Assembly (NCBI GenBank): GCA_903895005.1
Contig: CAITSH010000394.1
Span: 1 to 6,918, forward strand
Origin: an uncultured Pseudomonadota bacterium
GTDB lineage: Bacteria > Pseudomonadota > Gammaproteobacteria > Burkholderiales > SG8-39
Direction of reading: 5' to 3'
Length of the DNA stretch: 6,918 bases
The notes beneath the pieces are model-generated. The model did no database searches, was not told the DNA's origin, and saw nothing but the letters and a program-made list of their open reading frames with translations. Of this stretch, positions 1 through 6,824 are shown piece by piece. Made by a program: the position numbers and the translations under genes. Position 1 is the stretch's first letter, and each line of letters opens with the position of its first letter.

Positions 1-1119
1 GGCACGACGCCGACCACCGTCAAGCTCAATACGTTCGCGGGTGAGAAGTTTGCGGTGATGAGCACGGTCATTCAGAACGTGCACGTACCGCCGGCTTACA
101 TCACGGTGCTCTCGTCCAACGGCGGCCGCGACACGCAGCCGGTGATCTACGCGGGTGCGGCCACCGGTGCGGCGATCCTGCAACCGGACCTGGTCTCGAC
201 CCCGTTGAACACGGCGGTCACCATCCCGGTGCTGGCCAACGACATCGGTGTGGCGACGCCCCCGGCGCTGCTGATCTGCACCGCGGCCACTGGCGGAACC
301 TGCGGTGTGCCGGTTGCGACAGCGACTTGCGTGGCCAACACGGCATCGACTTCCTGCACGAGCTCCGGCGGCCGCATTGCGCTGACGGCGGACAACCAGG
401 TGGTCTACACGCCGCGTGCCAACCTTGGCGGCCTTACCGAATCGTTCTGGTACCAGGCGAACTCGGTGGCGGGCACTGCAAGGGCGCAGGTGACGGTGAA
501 CGTAGGTTCGCTGGGTGGCCTGCCGGATGCGCGTGACGACCTTGGCTTGAGCTCGGTGGCCAATGTGGCGTCGACCTTCAGGGTGACGGGCAACGACTTT
601 GCCCTCGCCGGCATCGACCTGGCGACCCTGCGTATCACGACGCAGCCGTGCAACCTGACGCTGGGCGTGTGCAATGCGGCTGCCGCCACGTTCGACGCGA
701 CAGGCAGGCTGGTGTTTAACGCACCAAGCGGTGGCAACTGGACGATGGGCTACACCTTTAACGACCGCAACGGCGTGTTGGCCGACCCCGCAGTCGTGAC
801 GGTGAACGTGATTGCCGGTGAAGCACTGACGGCGACCCGCTTCTTGTGGACCGCGCCGAAGAAGGCCGGCCTGCTCGGCACCCTTGCTGGTAACGGCACC
901 TCGACGGTCAATCTGGGGCAGGTGATCAACCTGTACCTGCCGAACGCGGCCACCGGTCCGAACGGCTGCGATAACCCGACGGCTGGCACGAGGATCGCCA
1001 GCACCACGGTGGCGGCTGGAGCCTGGGTATTCGGTGCCACGGCACTGACGACGCGCCCTTCGACCGTCTACGCATACTCGCCTGTCTACAAGGCTTGCGT
1101 TCAGGGCACGGTGCGCTAA
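1..1119 (+). CDS. Secreted cadherin/Ig-like multidomain protein, 3' part only
   Basis: The frame is open from base 1 and ends at TAA 1117-1119, so this is the C-terminal 372 residues of a longer protein. The GTG/ATG at 55-60 is internal: residues encoded before it (such as NTFAGEKFAV) align with the neighbouring paralogue. Three beta-rich modules are visible. The first contains the motif IPVLANDIG, typical of Big_9/cadherin-like repeats, and ends in QVTVNVG. The second runs from PDARDDLG to VVTVNV and has the motif GYTFNDRNGV. The third starts near LWTAPKKAGLLGTL and runs to the end. Eight cysteines all have counterparts in the gene at 1688-4261. By eye roughly two thirds or more of the residues match that paralogue, with a one-residue deletion near the end (VAAG-AW against VAANGAW). 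Export is inferred from the paralogue, because the N-terminus lies outside the window. No catalytic motif is seen. A surface adhesion or scaffold role is a guess from the domain type. Confidence 0.85.
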   Translation, partial: GTTPTTVKLNTFAGEKFAVMSTVIQNVHVPPAYITVLSSNGGRDTQPVIYAGAATGAAILQPDLVSTPLNTAVTIPVLANDIGVATPPALLICTAATGGTCGVPVATATCVANTASTSCTSSGGRIALTADNQVVYTPRANLGGLTESFWYQANSVAGTARAQVTVNVGSLGGLPDARDDLGLSSVANVASTFRVTGNDFALAGIDLATLRITTQPCNLTLGVCNAAAATFDATGRLVFNAPSGGNWTMGYTFNDRNGVLADPAVVTVNVIAGEALTATRFLWTAPKKAGLLGTLAGNGTSTVNLGQVINLYLPNAATGPNGCDNPTAGTRIASTTVAAGAWVFGATALTTRPSTVYAYSPVYKACVQGTVR

Positions 1120-1154
1120 GTAACAAGTAACAAGTAACAAGTAACACGTAACAC
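1120..1154 (+). repeat. Five tandem 7-base repeats directly after the stop codon
   Basis: Five consecutive 7-base units start at 1120, 1127, 1134, 1141 and 1148: three copies of GTAACAA, then two of GTAACAC. They begin on the base immediately after the TAA of the preceding gene. Because the unit is 7 bases long, its TAA triplet cycles through all three reading frames (1121, 1128, 1135, 1142, 1149), and the next bases add two TAG triplets. The array therefore stops translation in every forward frame. It could equally be a chance slippage product or a variable-number repeat. No similar array follows the paralogous gene. Confidence 0.85.
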
Positions 1155-1195
1155 GAGTAGTAGTGGTTTAAGTAGCAGTTTGCAGCAAGGGTGCT

Positions 1196-1334
1196 ACCCC
1201 CCGTTCGCGCAGTCAGTGGCGGCCGGGGGGAAACACCTCTGATGACGGGCAAGACCGCAGCGGCAGGCAAGCGCCGCCGCGGCCAAGCCTCACGATGAGG
1301 ATGCAGTGAGCAGGTGTTTCAACCCATCTGCTCA
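1196..1334 (+). promoter_or_regulatory. Dense cluster of inverted repeats, possible structured RNA
   Basis: Several complementary pairs are packed into about 140 bases. CCCCCCG 1197-1203 pairs with CGGGGGG 1224-1230. GAAACACCT 1230-1238 pairs with AGGTGTTTC 1312-1320 and encloses two inner hairpins. The first inner hairpin is 1255-1264 with 1273-1282 (10 positions, one A/C mismatch). The second is CCTCA 1288-1292 with TGAGG 1296-1300. A competing hairpin pairs TGAGCAG 1307-1313 with CTGCTCA 1328-1334 and overlaps the closing stem, so the two cannot form together. This closing-stem/anti-stem arrangement resembles that of a riboswitch or attenuator. I cannot match it to a known family, and at this GC content some stems are expected by chance. 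It could also be part of the 3' untranslated region of the preceding gene. Confidence 0.3.
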
Positions 1335-1363
1335 GTGAATCTTTACCTCGCACCACGATTGCC

Positions 1364-1405
1364 GGCACCACGGTCTTCTGGCCCCCCGGGGTCTGTTGTT
1401 TGTTG
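1364..1405 (+). terminator. Degenerate intrinsic terminator after the first gene
   Basis: GGTC 1372-1375, loop TTCT, GGCC 1380-1383 form a short stem with one G-U wobble. A run of C and G (1384-1391) and a T-rich but interrupted tail (to about 1405) follow. The order of elements matches the clear terminator at 4384-4417: GGTCTTC, a C/G block, a T-rich tail, then GGTG. It therefore looks like an eroded copy of the same terminator. The outer stem is poor, so its activity is doubtful. Confidence 0.35.
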
Positions 1406-1490
1406 GTGTCGTTTGTAAATGACTTGAAATGCCCGCCTGGCGCGCATTTGCAGGCGATGCGCGAACGCAGGCGCGCAGCGTGACGATGCA

Positions 1491-1526
1491 TTGTGGCGGT
1501 TACCCACGGTTACATCAGCGCCACAA
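1491..1526 (+). promoter_or_regulatory. Inverted repeat enclosing two GGTTAC boxes, operator-like
   Basis: TTGTGGCG 1491-1498 is exactly complementary to CGCCACAA 1519-1526. Between them GGTTAC occurs twice, at 1498-1503 and 1508-1513, with starts 10 bases apart (about one helical turn). It lies about 160 bases upstream of the start codon at 1688. This could be a protein binding site or a hairpin in the leader. No convincing -35/-10 pair was found next to it, so its function is inferred only from its symmetry and position. Confidence 0.3.
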
Positions 1527-1687
1527 GGACGTGACTGACGCAGGTGCGCGCTATTCGTAGCATTCGGTGTGAAGACGATTTGACGTCCGGGCTGCCTGTG
1601 TCGGGCACCGGGCCGAACGTGAACAGCATCACCCTCGCGCGGTTTGTGCTGCGGGGTGTTACAAACCATCCAAGAAGGAATTTGAAC

Positions 1688-4261
1688 ATGCACTCCCGTC
1701 TTGTTAAAACCATCGCGCTGGCAATCGCCGCCATCGGCCTTGTGCCCCCGGCCTTTGCCGTGCTCGATCGCGCCGGCCCGGTTGATCCGGCCAACGGCTT
1801 TCCGGCCTGGTACCTGGACAAGAGCGGTGTGCCCCTGGAGTTGTGCGTCAACCTCGATGCCACGGTGCTCGCCGCCGGCGGCTGTGCGGTGCTGCCGGGG
1901 CCTGTGCCCAACGGCGTGCAGACGGTGCCCGAGCTGTTTCCGGCCAACTGGTCGACCGAGCATTTTTATACCCTGGCGGCGGTGACGCTCAATACCGCGG
2001 GTATCGACAAAAAGACCGGACTGCCCATTTCAGGCGCCGGCAGGCTGGTGGTCAACATGGGCCTGGAAGCGTCGTTTGCCACCGGCACCCCCACGCCCGG
2101 GGCGCAGATCACCTTTAACCGCTGGCGCGTCCGGCAGGATAATCTTGCCTGCAGCGGCAGCTACACCTATTACACGCCGAACAACGCGCCGCAAACGTTT
2201 CTTGGCTCTGCGGCCAGCCGAATGTTCCAGACTTCTGACGTCGGCATTGGCAGCTTCGATGGCCCGCTCGCCGGCACCACGGGTCCTTTCCTGCAGTGGT
2301 CGGCCACGCCCGGCGGTGTGGTGAAGGCACCCTTCATCGGGCCTGACGGCAAAAAATATATTTCTGACTACAACGCGGCGGGCACACCGGTCACGGGCAG
2401 TGACCTGCCCAACCCGCTGCGCGCCAGCACCAAGGCGTGGATCCCGGCCGAAATCAAGGCGATGCCTTTTGCCAACTACGTTCTGGTCGAAGGACCGGGC
2501 GTGGCCACCGGAAACTGCGCGACCACCGAGGCGGTCTATACCACCACCGGCTTCCAGTTGTTCGGGCGCTATTTCGAAGGCGTCATTCCCGGTGTGGCGC
2601 AGATCGACCGCGCCACCTACAAGGCGGTGGCTTCGGTGGCCGGCGCTGCGCCTGATGGTTTTCAGGTGGGCGTGTGGGCGACAGTGCAGCAGAAGATCGG
2701 CGGTTTGACCCCGGCGGTGGGGATGAGCCTGTTCTCCGGCGATGCCGCCGCGCCGACGATGCAGACCGCCGAACTGGCGATGTCCCGCGCGGCCCTGACC
2801 GGTAGTGCGGGTGCGCAGCCGAAGTTTGAATTTTTCCAGGGCACCACGGCGGCGAAGCAGTCCGGAGTGCCCGCCACCGGGCTGAGCAAGCCGGCGGCGA
2901 CCAGCGCGCGGGTGCGCATCATCAGCGACACGCCGGCGACGGTGCTCAACATACCGCTGGTGGATGAGCTGCGTATTTCGCAGGCGACGTGGGACAGCTT
3001 TCAAAAGACCCTCACCGTGACAGCCGAATCGGGCGCGCTGCTGTCGGCGATGACGCCGGCGACGCAGACTGCGGATAATGCCGACTGCGCGATGCCCTGC
3101 CTGACCATAGACCCCTACGGCCTGCCGCGCACGGATGCAAGCGGCGCGCGCATAGACTTCAAACTCAAGACCATTGCCGGCGAAAAGTTTGCGGTGATGA
3201 GCGCGGTGATCCCGAACGTGATTGTTCCGCCGCGCAGTGTCACGGTGAGCTCGTCCAACGGCGGGCGTGATTCGCAGCCGGTGATGTATTCGGGCGCGGC
3301 CACCGGCACGGCGATCCTGCAGCTGGACGTGGCCTCGACCGCCATAAACACGTCGGTGACTGTGCCCGTGCTGGCCAATGATATCGGCGTGTCGGCCACA
3401 CCGGCGCTGCAGATTTGCACCGCCGCCACCGGCGGCACCTGCGGCGTGCCCTCGGCGGCAACCGCCTGCGTTGCCAACACCGCCTCGCCCAGTTGCACCG
3501 CTTCGGGTGCGCGGCTGACGATCAACCCGGACAACACTGTGACCTATGCGCCGCGCCTTAATCTTGGCGGCCTGTCGGATGTGTTCTGGTACCAGGCCAA
3601 CACCGTGTCCGGAGCGGCGCGCGCCCAGGTGACGGTGAACGTGGGCACGCTCGCCGGCCGGCCCGATGCAATTGATGACCTTGGCAAGACCGCCGTGGCG
3701 AACGTGGCCTCGACCTTTAATGTGCTTGCCAATGACTTTGCGCCGGCCGGTGTTGACCTTGCGAGCTTGCGCATGACGCAGTCGCCGTGCAACCTGACCA
3801 CGGGTTTGTGTGCCGCCAATGCCGCGACCTTTAATGCGGCGGGCGGCCTGGTGTTCAAGGCGCCCAGTGGCGGCAACTGGAGCATGGGCTACACCTTCAC
3901 CGATCGTAACGGCGTGGCTGCCGACCCGGCTGTGGTGACGGTGACGGTGGCTGCCGCCGAAGCGCTGATCATCACCCGTGCCCGCTGGACCGCGCCGAAA
4001 AAAGCCGGGCAGCTCGGTACGCTTGACGCCACCGGCACCTCGTCCACGGCGCAGGGCCAGACCATCGGCCTGTATGTGCCCAATGCCGCCACCGGGACGC
4101 AGGGTTGCAACAACCCGAGCGCCGGCACGCGTATCGCCAGCACCACGGTCGCTGCCAACGGCGCCTGGGCCTTCGGCGCGACGGCGCAGGCGGTACGCCC
4201 CTCGACGGTCTATGTGTACTCGCCGACCTTCGGCGGTTGCACACAGACAACGGTGCAGTAA
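1688..4261 (+). CDS. Exported 857-residue cysteine-rich protein with cadherin/Ig-like C-terminal domains
   Basis: The ATG at 1688 is chosen because AAGGA at 1675-1679 lies 8 bases upstream and a clear Sec signal peptide follows (MHSRLVKTIALAIAAIG, cut probably after AFA at residue 24). The frame is open further upstream to a GTG at 1544, but that extension reads through the signal start and has no support. Residues 25 to about 500 form a large N-terminal region with GFPAWYLDKSGVPLELCVN near its start. I recall this type of motif from uncharacterised exported bacterial proteins, but I cannot name the family. About residues 540-650 form a Big_9/cadherin-like module (VPVLANDIG). About 658-757 form a second (PDAIDDLG, GYTFTDRNG). 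About 758-857 form a third beta-rich module with GCNNP. The C-terminal part has eight cysteines shared with the truncated paralogue upstream, and the N-terminal part has at least six more, which fits disulfide formation outside the cytoplasm. No enzyme motif is seen. The likely role is structural or adhesive at the cell surface (inference). A strong terminator follows 122 bases after the stop. Confidence 0.9.
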   Translation: MHSRLVKTIALAIAAIGLVPPAFAVLDRAGPVDPANGFPAWYLDKSGVPLELCVNLDATVLAAGGCAVLPGPVPNGVQTVPELFPANWSTEHFYTLAAVTLNTAGIDKKTGLPISGAGRLVVNMGLEASFATGTPTPGAQITFNRWRVRQDNLACSGSYTYYTPNNAPQTFLGSAASRMFQTSDVGIGSFDGPLAGTTGPFLQWSATPGGVVKAPFIGPDGKKYISDYNAAGTPVTGSDLPNPLRASTKAWIPAEIKAMPFANYVLVEGPGVATGNCATTEAVYTTTGFQLFGRYFEGVIPGVAQIDRATYKAVASVAGAAPDGFQVGVWATVQQKIGGLTPAVGMSLFSGDAAAPTMQTAELAMSRAALTGSAGAQPKFEFFQGTTAAKQSGVPATGLSKPAATSARVRIISDTPATVLNIPLVDELRISQATWDSFQKTLTVTAESGALLSAMTPATQTADNADCAMPCLTIDPYGLPRTDASGARIDFKLKTIAGEKFAVMSAVIPNVIVPPRSVTVSSSNGGRDSQPVMYSGAATGTAILQLDVASTAINTSVTVPVLANDIGVSATPALQICTAATGGTCGVPSAATACVANTASPSCTASGARLTINPDNTVTYAPRLNLGGLSDVFWYQANTVSGAARAQVTVNVGTLAGRPDAIDDLGKTAVANVASTFNVLANDFAPAGVDLASLRMTQSPCNLTTGLCAANAATFNAAGGLVFKAPSGGNWSMGYTFTDRNGVAADPAVVTVTVAAAEALIITRARWTAPKKAGQLGTLDATGTSSTAQGQTIGLYVPNAATGTQGCNNPSAGTRIASTTVAANGAWAFGATAQAVRPSTVYVYSPTFGGCTQTTVQ

Positions 4262-4383
4262 GCATCGGGTGGTTCAGGCAGTGATAATCAAGGATGGACA
4301 AAGCAGTGTGAGCGGCAAAAGCTGAGGCGTACAAAGAACAAGCAACGCAGCATCCGCAACAAGCTAATCGTCAACCCCAAAAC

Positions 4384-4417
4384 GCCCCGCGGTCTTCGGA
4401 CCCCGGGGCTTTTTTTT
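4384..4417 (+). terminator. Rho-independent terminator with UUCG tetraloop
   Basis: The 5' arm at 4384-4394 and the 3' arm at 4399-4409 pair over 11 positions with a single C/C mismatch. They are closed by a TTCG tetraloop (C-UUCG-G, the very stable form) at 4395-4398. Eight T follow at 4410-4417. This is a textbook intrinsic terminator and ends transcription of the gene at 1688-4261, so the downstream oxidase needs its own promoter. Confidence 0.9.
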
Positions 4418-4569
4418 GGTGATGGCTGGAAAGGGCCGCCTGGCGCGGGTTTGCGGGTGCTTGTGCCGGGCGCGGCGGGGCGCGCGTGCATGCCTTCCCC
4501 CCTTGCAGGTTGCACATCGACAGGCCGATGCCGCATAACCGGCACCGTATTTTTTGCCAGTCAGATATC

Positions 4570-4622
4570 GGAAAAATTGGGTGCGATTGGGTGCGATTGG
4601 GTGAAATGCCCCAATTTTTTCC
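4570..4622 (+). repeat. Triple 10-base repeat inside a hairpin with A/T tracts
   Basis: Three units start at 4576, 4586 and 4596: ATTGGGTGCG twice, then ATTGGGTGAA. A single CCCAAT at 4610-4615 can pair with the ATTGGG of any of the three. Only the first copy can extend the stem, with AAAAATTGGG 4572-4581 pairing with CCCAATTTTT 4610-4619, plus GG/CC beyond one bulged T. Pairing with the third copy gives a compact 6-base stem and 8-base loop followed by T, which resembles an intrinsic terminator. The A and T tracts on both sides would allow termination on either strand. Alternatively the 10-base periodicity suggests binding sites on one face of the helix. I cannot decide which. Confidence 0.55.
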
Positions 4623-4669
4623 TAAGTCCAATCCTTTGGCGGCTTGGTGTGGCGGGAGGGTGATTATTT

Positions 4670-4698
4670 TTTTCAGCCCTTTCATGCGCTTGCATAAA
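4670..4698 (+). promoter_or_regulatory. Weak candidate sigma-70 promoter for the oxidase gene
   Basis: TTTTCA at 4670-4675 and CATAAA at 4693-4698 each match four of six consensus bases and are separated by 17 bases. They lie in the only AT-rich stretch between the upstream hairpins and the oxidase start. Transcription from here would give a leader of about 150 bases that includes the two hairpins at 4757-4829. The match is modest and could be chance. Confidence 0.25.
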
Positions 4699-4756
4699 TA
4701 GTCACGTACCGGCCCGCGTTGGCACCAATCGTGCAACTAGTTGGCTATCAAAAGCC

Positions 4757-4829
4757 CGTATCGGGCCAGCGCAATGGTGAGCGCCCGATGCGTGCAGTGA
4801 ACTAAAAGCCCGGTCGATCCGCACCGGGC
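4757..4829 (+). promoter_or_regulatory. Two GC-rich leader hairpins before the oxidase start
   Basis: Hairpin A pairs CGTATCGGGC 4757-4766 with GCCCGATGCG 4783-4792 (ten pairs, one G-U wobble, 16-base loop). Its 5' arm can instead join a small local hairpin, GCCCG 4754-4758 with CGGGC 4762-4766. Hairpin B pairs GCCCGGT 4808-4814 with ACCGGGC 4823-4829 (perfect, 8-base loop) and ends 10 bases before the AAGGAG ribosome binding site. AAAAGCCCG starts both elements, at 4750 and 4804, and CGGGCCA ends both, so they look like a related pair. Neither is followed by a T run, so they are not terminators. They may protect the mRNA, bind a regulator or modulate translation. Confidence 0.45.
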
Positions 4830-4853
4830 CATCGAACAGAAGGAGCCAAAGTC

Positions 4854-6824
4854 ATGGACCGGAAATTGATCAAACGCACCATGGACGTCCAGCGCGAGCT
4901 GGTGCGCTCGGGGCTGAACCGACGCAACCTGCTCAAGCTGGGTGTGCTGAGTGCGACCTCGGGCATGTTGTTGCCGATCCAGGGGCTGAGCCTGCGCGCC
5001 GCCTCTGCCGCGGGCGCCTGCCCGATTCCGGGCAAGGAAATCTTCAGCCCGAAGGTGAGGCCCTTCAAGGACCCGTTGCAGCGGCTGCACGAGATGACCC
5101 CGCTGGCTGCGGGCATAGACGGCGTGAGCGGCGGCCGCCCCGGACCGCGGCCTGTGGCCGGCAGCAAGGATTCGAAGCTGCGCGTTTTGCAGGAGCACCC
5201 GGATCTGGCGACGGCCACGCCTTATGCCGATCTGGCGCACCAGGCCTGGGTGGATCCGGCCTCCAGGCTGTATGCGCCGCCGCAGGAGTTTTATGAGCTT
5301 CGCGCGACGCAGCACCGGCACGTCTGGCACAGCGACATGCCCGCCGGTGCCGCCGGGCAGACGGCCTGGGGGTTTGCGCCGCCGGGCTTTGATGTCTCTG
5401 CCCGGCCGCTGGGCGGCAATGCGCCCTCGATCGCACCGGGCCCGGTGTTCCGCACGCGCTACGGCCGTTCGCACCTGGTGCGCATCCACAACGACCTGCC
5501 CGACGCAGGCGGCGCCGACCAGGTGAGCGCGCTTGGCTTTGCCACGCCGACGCTGAGCACGCACATGCACAACAGCCATTCACCCTCGGAGAGTGACGGC
5601 GGCCCGCTGTACTACAACTACTCGGGCGGTTTCTGGGACTACCACTACCCCAACCTGTATGCCGGCATCAACCAGGGCTATGTCTCGCCCGGGGAAGGGG
5701 TGCGTGGTGATTACCGCGAGGCGCTTGGCTCGATGTGGTACCACGATCACAAGCTCGATTTCACCGCGCAAAACGTCTACGCCGGCATGTTTGGCGTGAA
5801 TGTGATCTACGACGAGGTGGACACCGGTGACGAAACCCGTGCCGGTACGACCGGCGTGCGCTTTCCGAGCCATTCACAGGACGCGGCCAGCTTCGCGCAT
5901 GAGTTCGATATGCCGCTGGTGTTCCATGACCGCCAGTTCGACCCCGATGGCGTGGATTTTTTCCCGCTGTCGTGTTTTGACGGCGCCATCGGCGACACCT
6001 GCACGGTCAACGGCACCATCCAGCCGGTCATGCGCGTGCAGCCGCGCCGCTACCGCTTCCGGCTTTATATGGGCGGCCCGTCGCGCTTTATGTGGTGGTG
6101 GCTGCGCCAGAACGCCAATTCAAGCACCTACCTGCCGTTCACGGTGATTGCCACCGACGGCAACCTGCTGCCGGCGGCGCAACAGGTGCAAAGTTTCAAG
6201 CAGTCGCCGGGCGAGCGCTTTGACATCATTGTCGATTTCTCCAAGTTCAAGCCCGGCACCGAGCTGTTCATGAGCAACCGCGCCGAGCAGACCAGCGGCA
6301 ATGGTCCGAACGGCAAGCTGCTGCCCACCGGGCAGGGCATGGACTTTCTCAAGTTCGTGGTCGAGGCGGCGCGCCCCAATCTCACCGACAACAGCACCTC
6401 GGTCGAGGCCTTGCTCAGGCCGGGCACGTTGTTGCGGCCCCTGCCCGATGCGGTGGATGTGTCCAAGTCGCGGCGCAAGGAATGGGTGTGGGGCAAATCG
6501 GGCGGGGCCTGGAGCGCCAACGGCACCTTCTACGACCGCTTCGAGGCGCCCTACGAGATCAAGGAGGGCAGCGCCGAGGTCTGGGTGCACAAGAACGGCG
6601 GCGGCTCCTGGTCGCACCCGATCCATCCGCATTACGAGGAGGCGCGCATCCTGTCGCAAAAAGGCACGGCTTCGCCGGCGCCCAACGTGGGGCTGGAGGG
6701 CGGGCGCAAGGACGTCTACCGCCTCGACCCGAGCGCGACCCACTCGTGGTCCTGTGGGTGCGGCAGCACCACAAACGCGGTCTGCGGGTTTTCGTCGTCG
6801 CCACGCCGACCGGCCACGTCGTGA
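4854..6824 (+). CDS. Tat-exported multicopper oxidase (CotA-like), 3' end lost
   Basis: ATG 4854 follows AAGGAG (4840-4845) by 8 bases. The N-terminus carries a twin-arginine signal (LNRRNLLKLG, arginines 23-24, cut probably near residue 52), consistent with folding and copper loading before export. Three of the four copper motifs are present: HMHNSH (H237, H239), WYHDH (H297, H299) and HPIHPH (H588, H591, H593). Supporting family motifs are SESDGG after the first site, QNVYAGMFG after the second, and VNGTIQPVMRVQPRRYRFR (from about residue 385) in the second cupredoxin domain. The family oxidises phenolics, bilirubin or metal ions such as Mn(II) or Fe(II) and reduces O2 to water; the substrate here is not evident. 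Homology ends at about residue 629 (KDVYRLDPSAT). The last 27 residues look like an unrelated frame, and the expected HCHxxxHxxxxM block with the type 1 copper cysteine is absent in any frame before the window ends. As it stands the product could not build a type 1 site. Confidence 0.88.
   Translation: MDRKLIKRTMDVQRELVRSGLNRRNLLKLGVLSATSGMLLPIQGLSLRAASAAGACPIPGKEIFSPKVRPFKDPLQRLHEMTPLAAGIDGVSGGRPGPRPVAGSKDSKLRVLQEHPDLATATPYADLAHQAWVDPASRLYAPPQEFYELRATQHRHVWHSDMPAGAAGQTAWGFAPPGFDVSARPLGGNAPSIAPGPVFRTRYGRSHLVRIHNDLPDAGGADQVSALGFATPTLSTHMHNSHSPSESDGGPLYYNYSGGFWDYHYPNLYAGINQGYVSPGEGVRGDYREALGSMWYHDHKLDFTAQNVYAGMFGVNVIYDEVDTGDETRAGTTGVRFPSHSQDAASFAHEFDMPLVFHDRQFDPDGVDFFPLSCFDGAIGDTCTVNGTIQPVMRVQPRRYRFRLYMGGPSRFMWWWLRQNANSSTYLPFTVIATDGNLLPAAQQVQSFKQSPGERFDIIVDFSKFKPGTELFMSNRAEQTSGNGPNGKLLPTGQGMDFLKFVVEAARPNLTDNSTSVEALLRPGTLLRPLPDAVDVSKSRRKEWVWGKSGGAWSANGTFYDRFEAPYEIKEGSAEVWVHKNGGGSWSHPIHPHYEEARILSQKGTASPAPNVGLEGGRKDVYRLDPSATHSWSCGCGSTTNAVCGFSSSPRRPATS

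Noticed and set aside
1120..1154. CRISPR array
   Set aside because: Units are 7 bases with no spacers. The 10-base repeats at 4576-4605 likewise have no spacers.
1230..1320. c-di-GMP-I riboswitch
   Set aside because: Short GGGCAA and AAGCC matches are present, but the GNRA loop, the GACGCAAAGCC segment and the receptor helix are not recognisable.
1544..1687. 48-residue N-terminal extension of the scaffold protein from GTG 1544
   Set aside because: It would bury a clear Sec signal peptide, and ATG 1688 has a well-placed AAGGA. The extension is arginine-rich and resembles no protein.
1120..1687. tRNA or insertion sequence in the long intergenic stretch
   Set aside because: No cloverleaf-like arm set with a T-loop GTTCRA signature, no transposase frame, and no terminal inverted repeats with target duplications were found.
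2030..3004. Long minus-strand open frame (324 codons)
   Set aside because: It lies entirely inside a well-supported + strand gene. The translation is rich in arginine, glycine and alanine with no recognisable motif, as expected of an antisense shadow in GC-rich DNA.
4451..4701. Small + strand frames (70-71 codons) in the oxidase upstream region
   Set aside because: They cross the 10-base repeats and the T-rich tract, have no good ribosome binding site, and resemble no known protein. The region looks regulatory.
4737..5579. Minus-strand open frame (280 codons) over the oxidase start
   Set aside because: It is antisense to the oxidase, with low-complexity arginine-rich translation and no family motif.
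6120..6743. Minus-strand open frame (207 codons) within the oxidase gene
   Set aside because: It is antisense to conserved oxidase codons (second and third cupredoxin domains), with no independent support.
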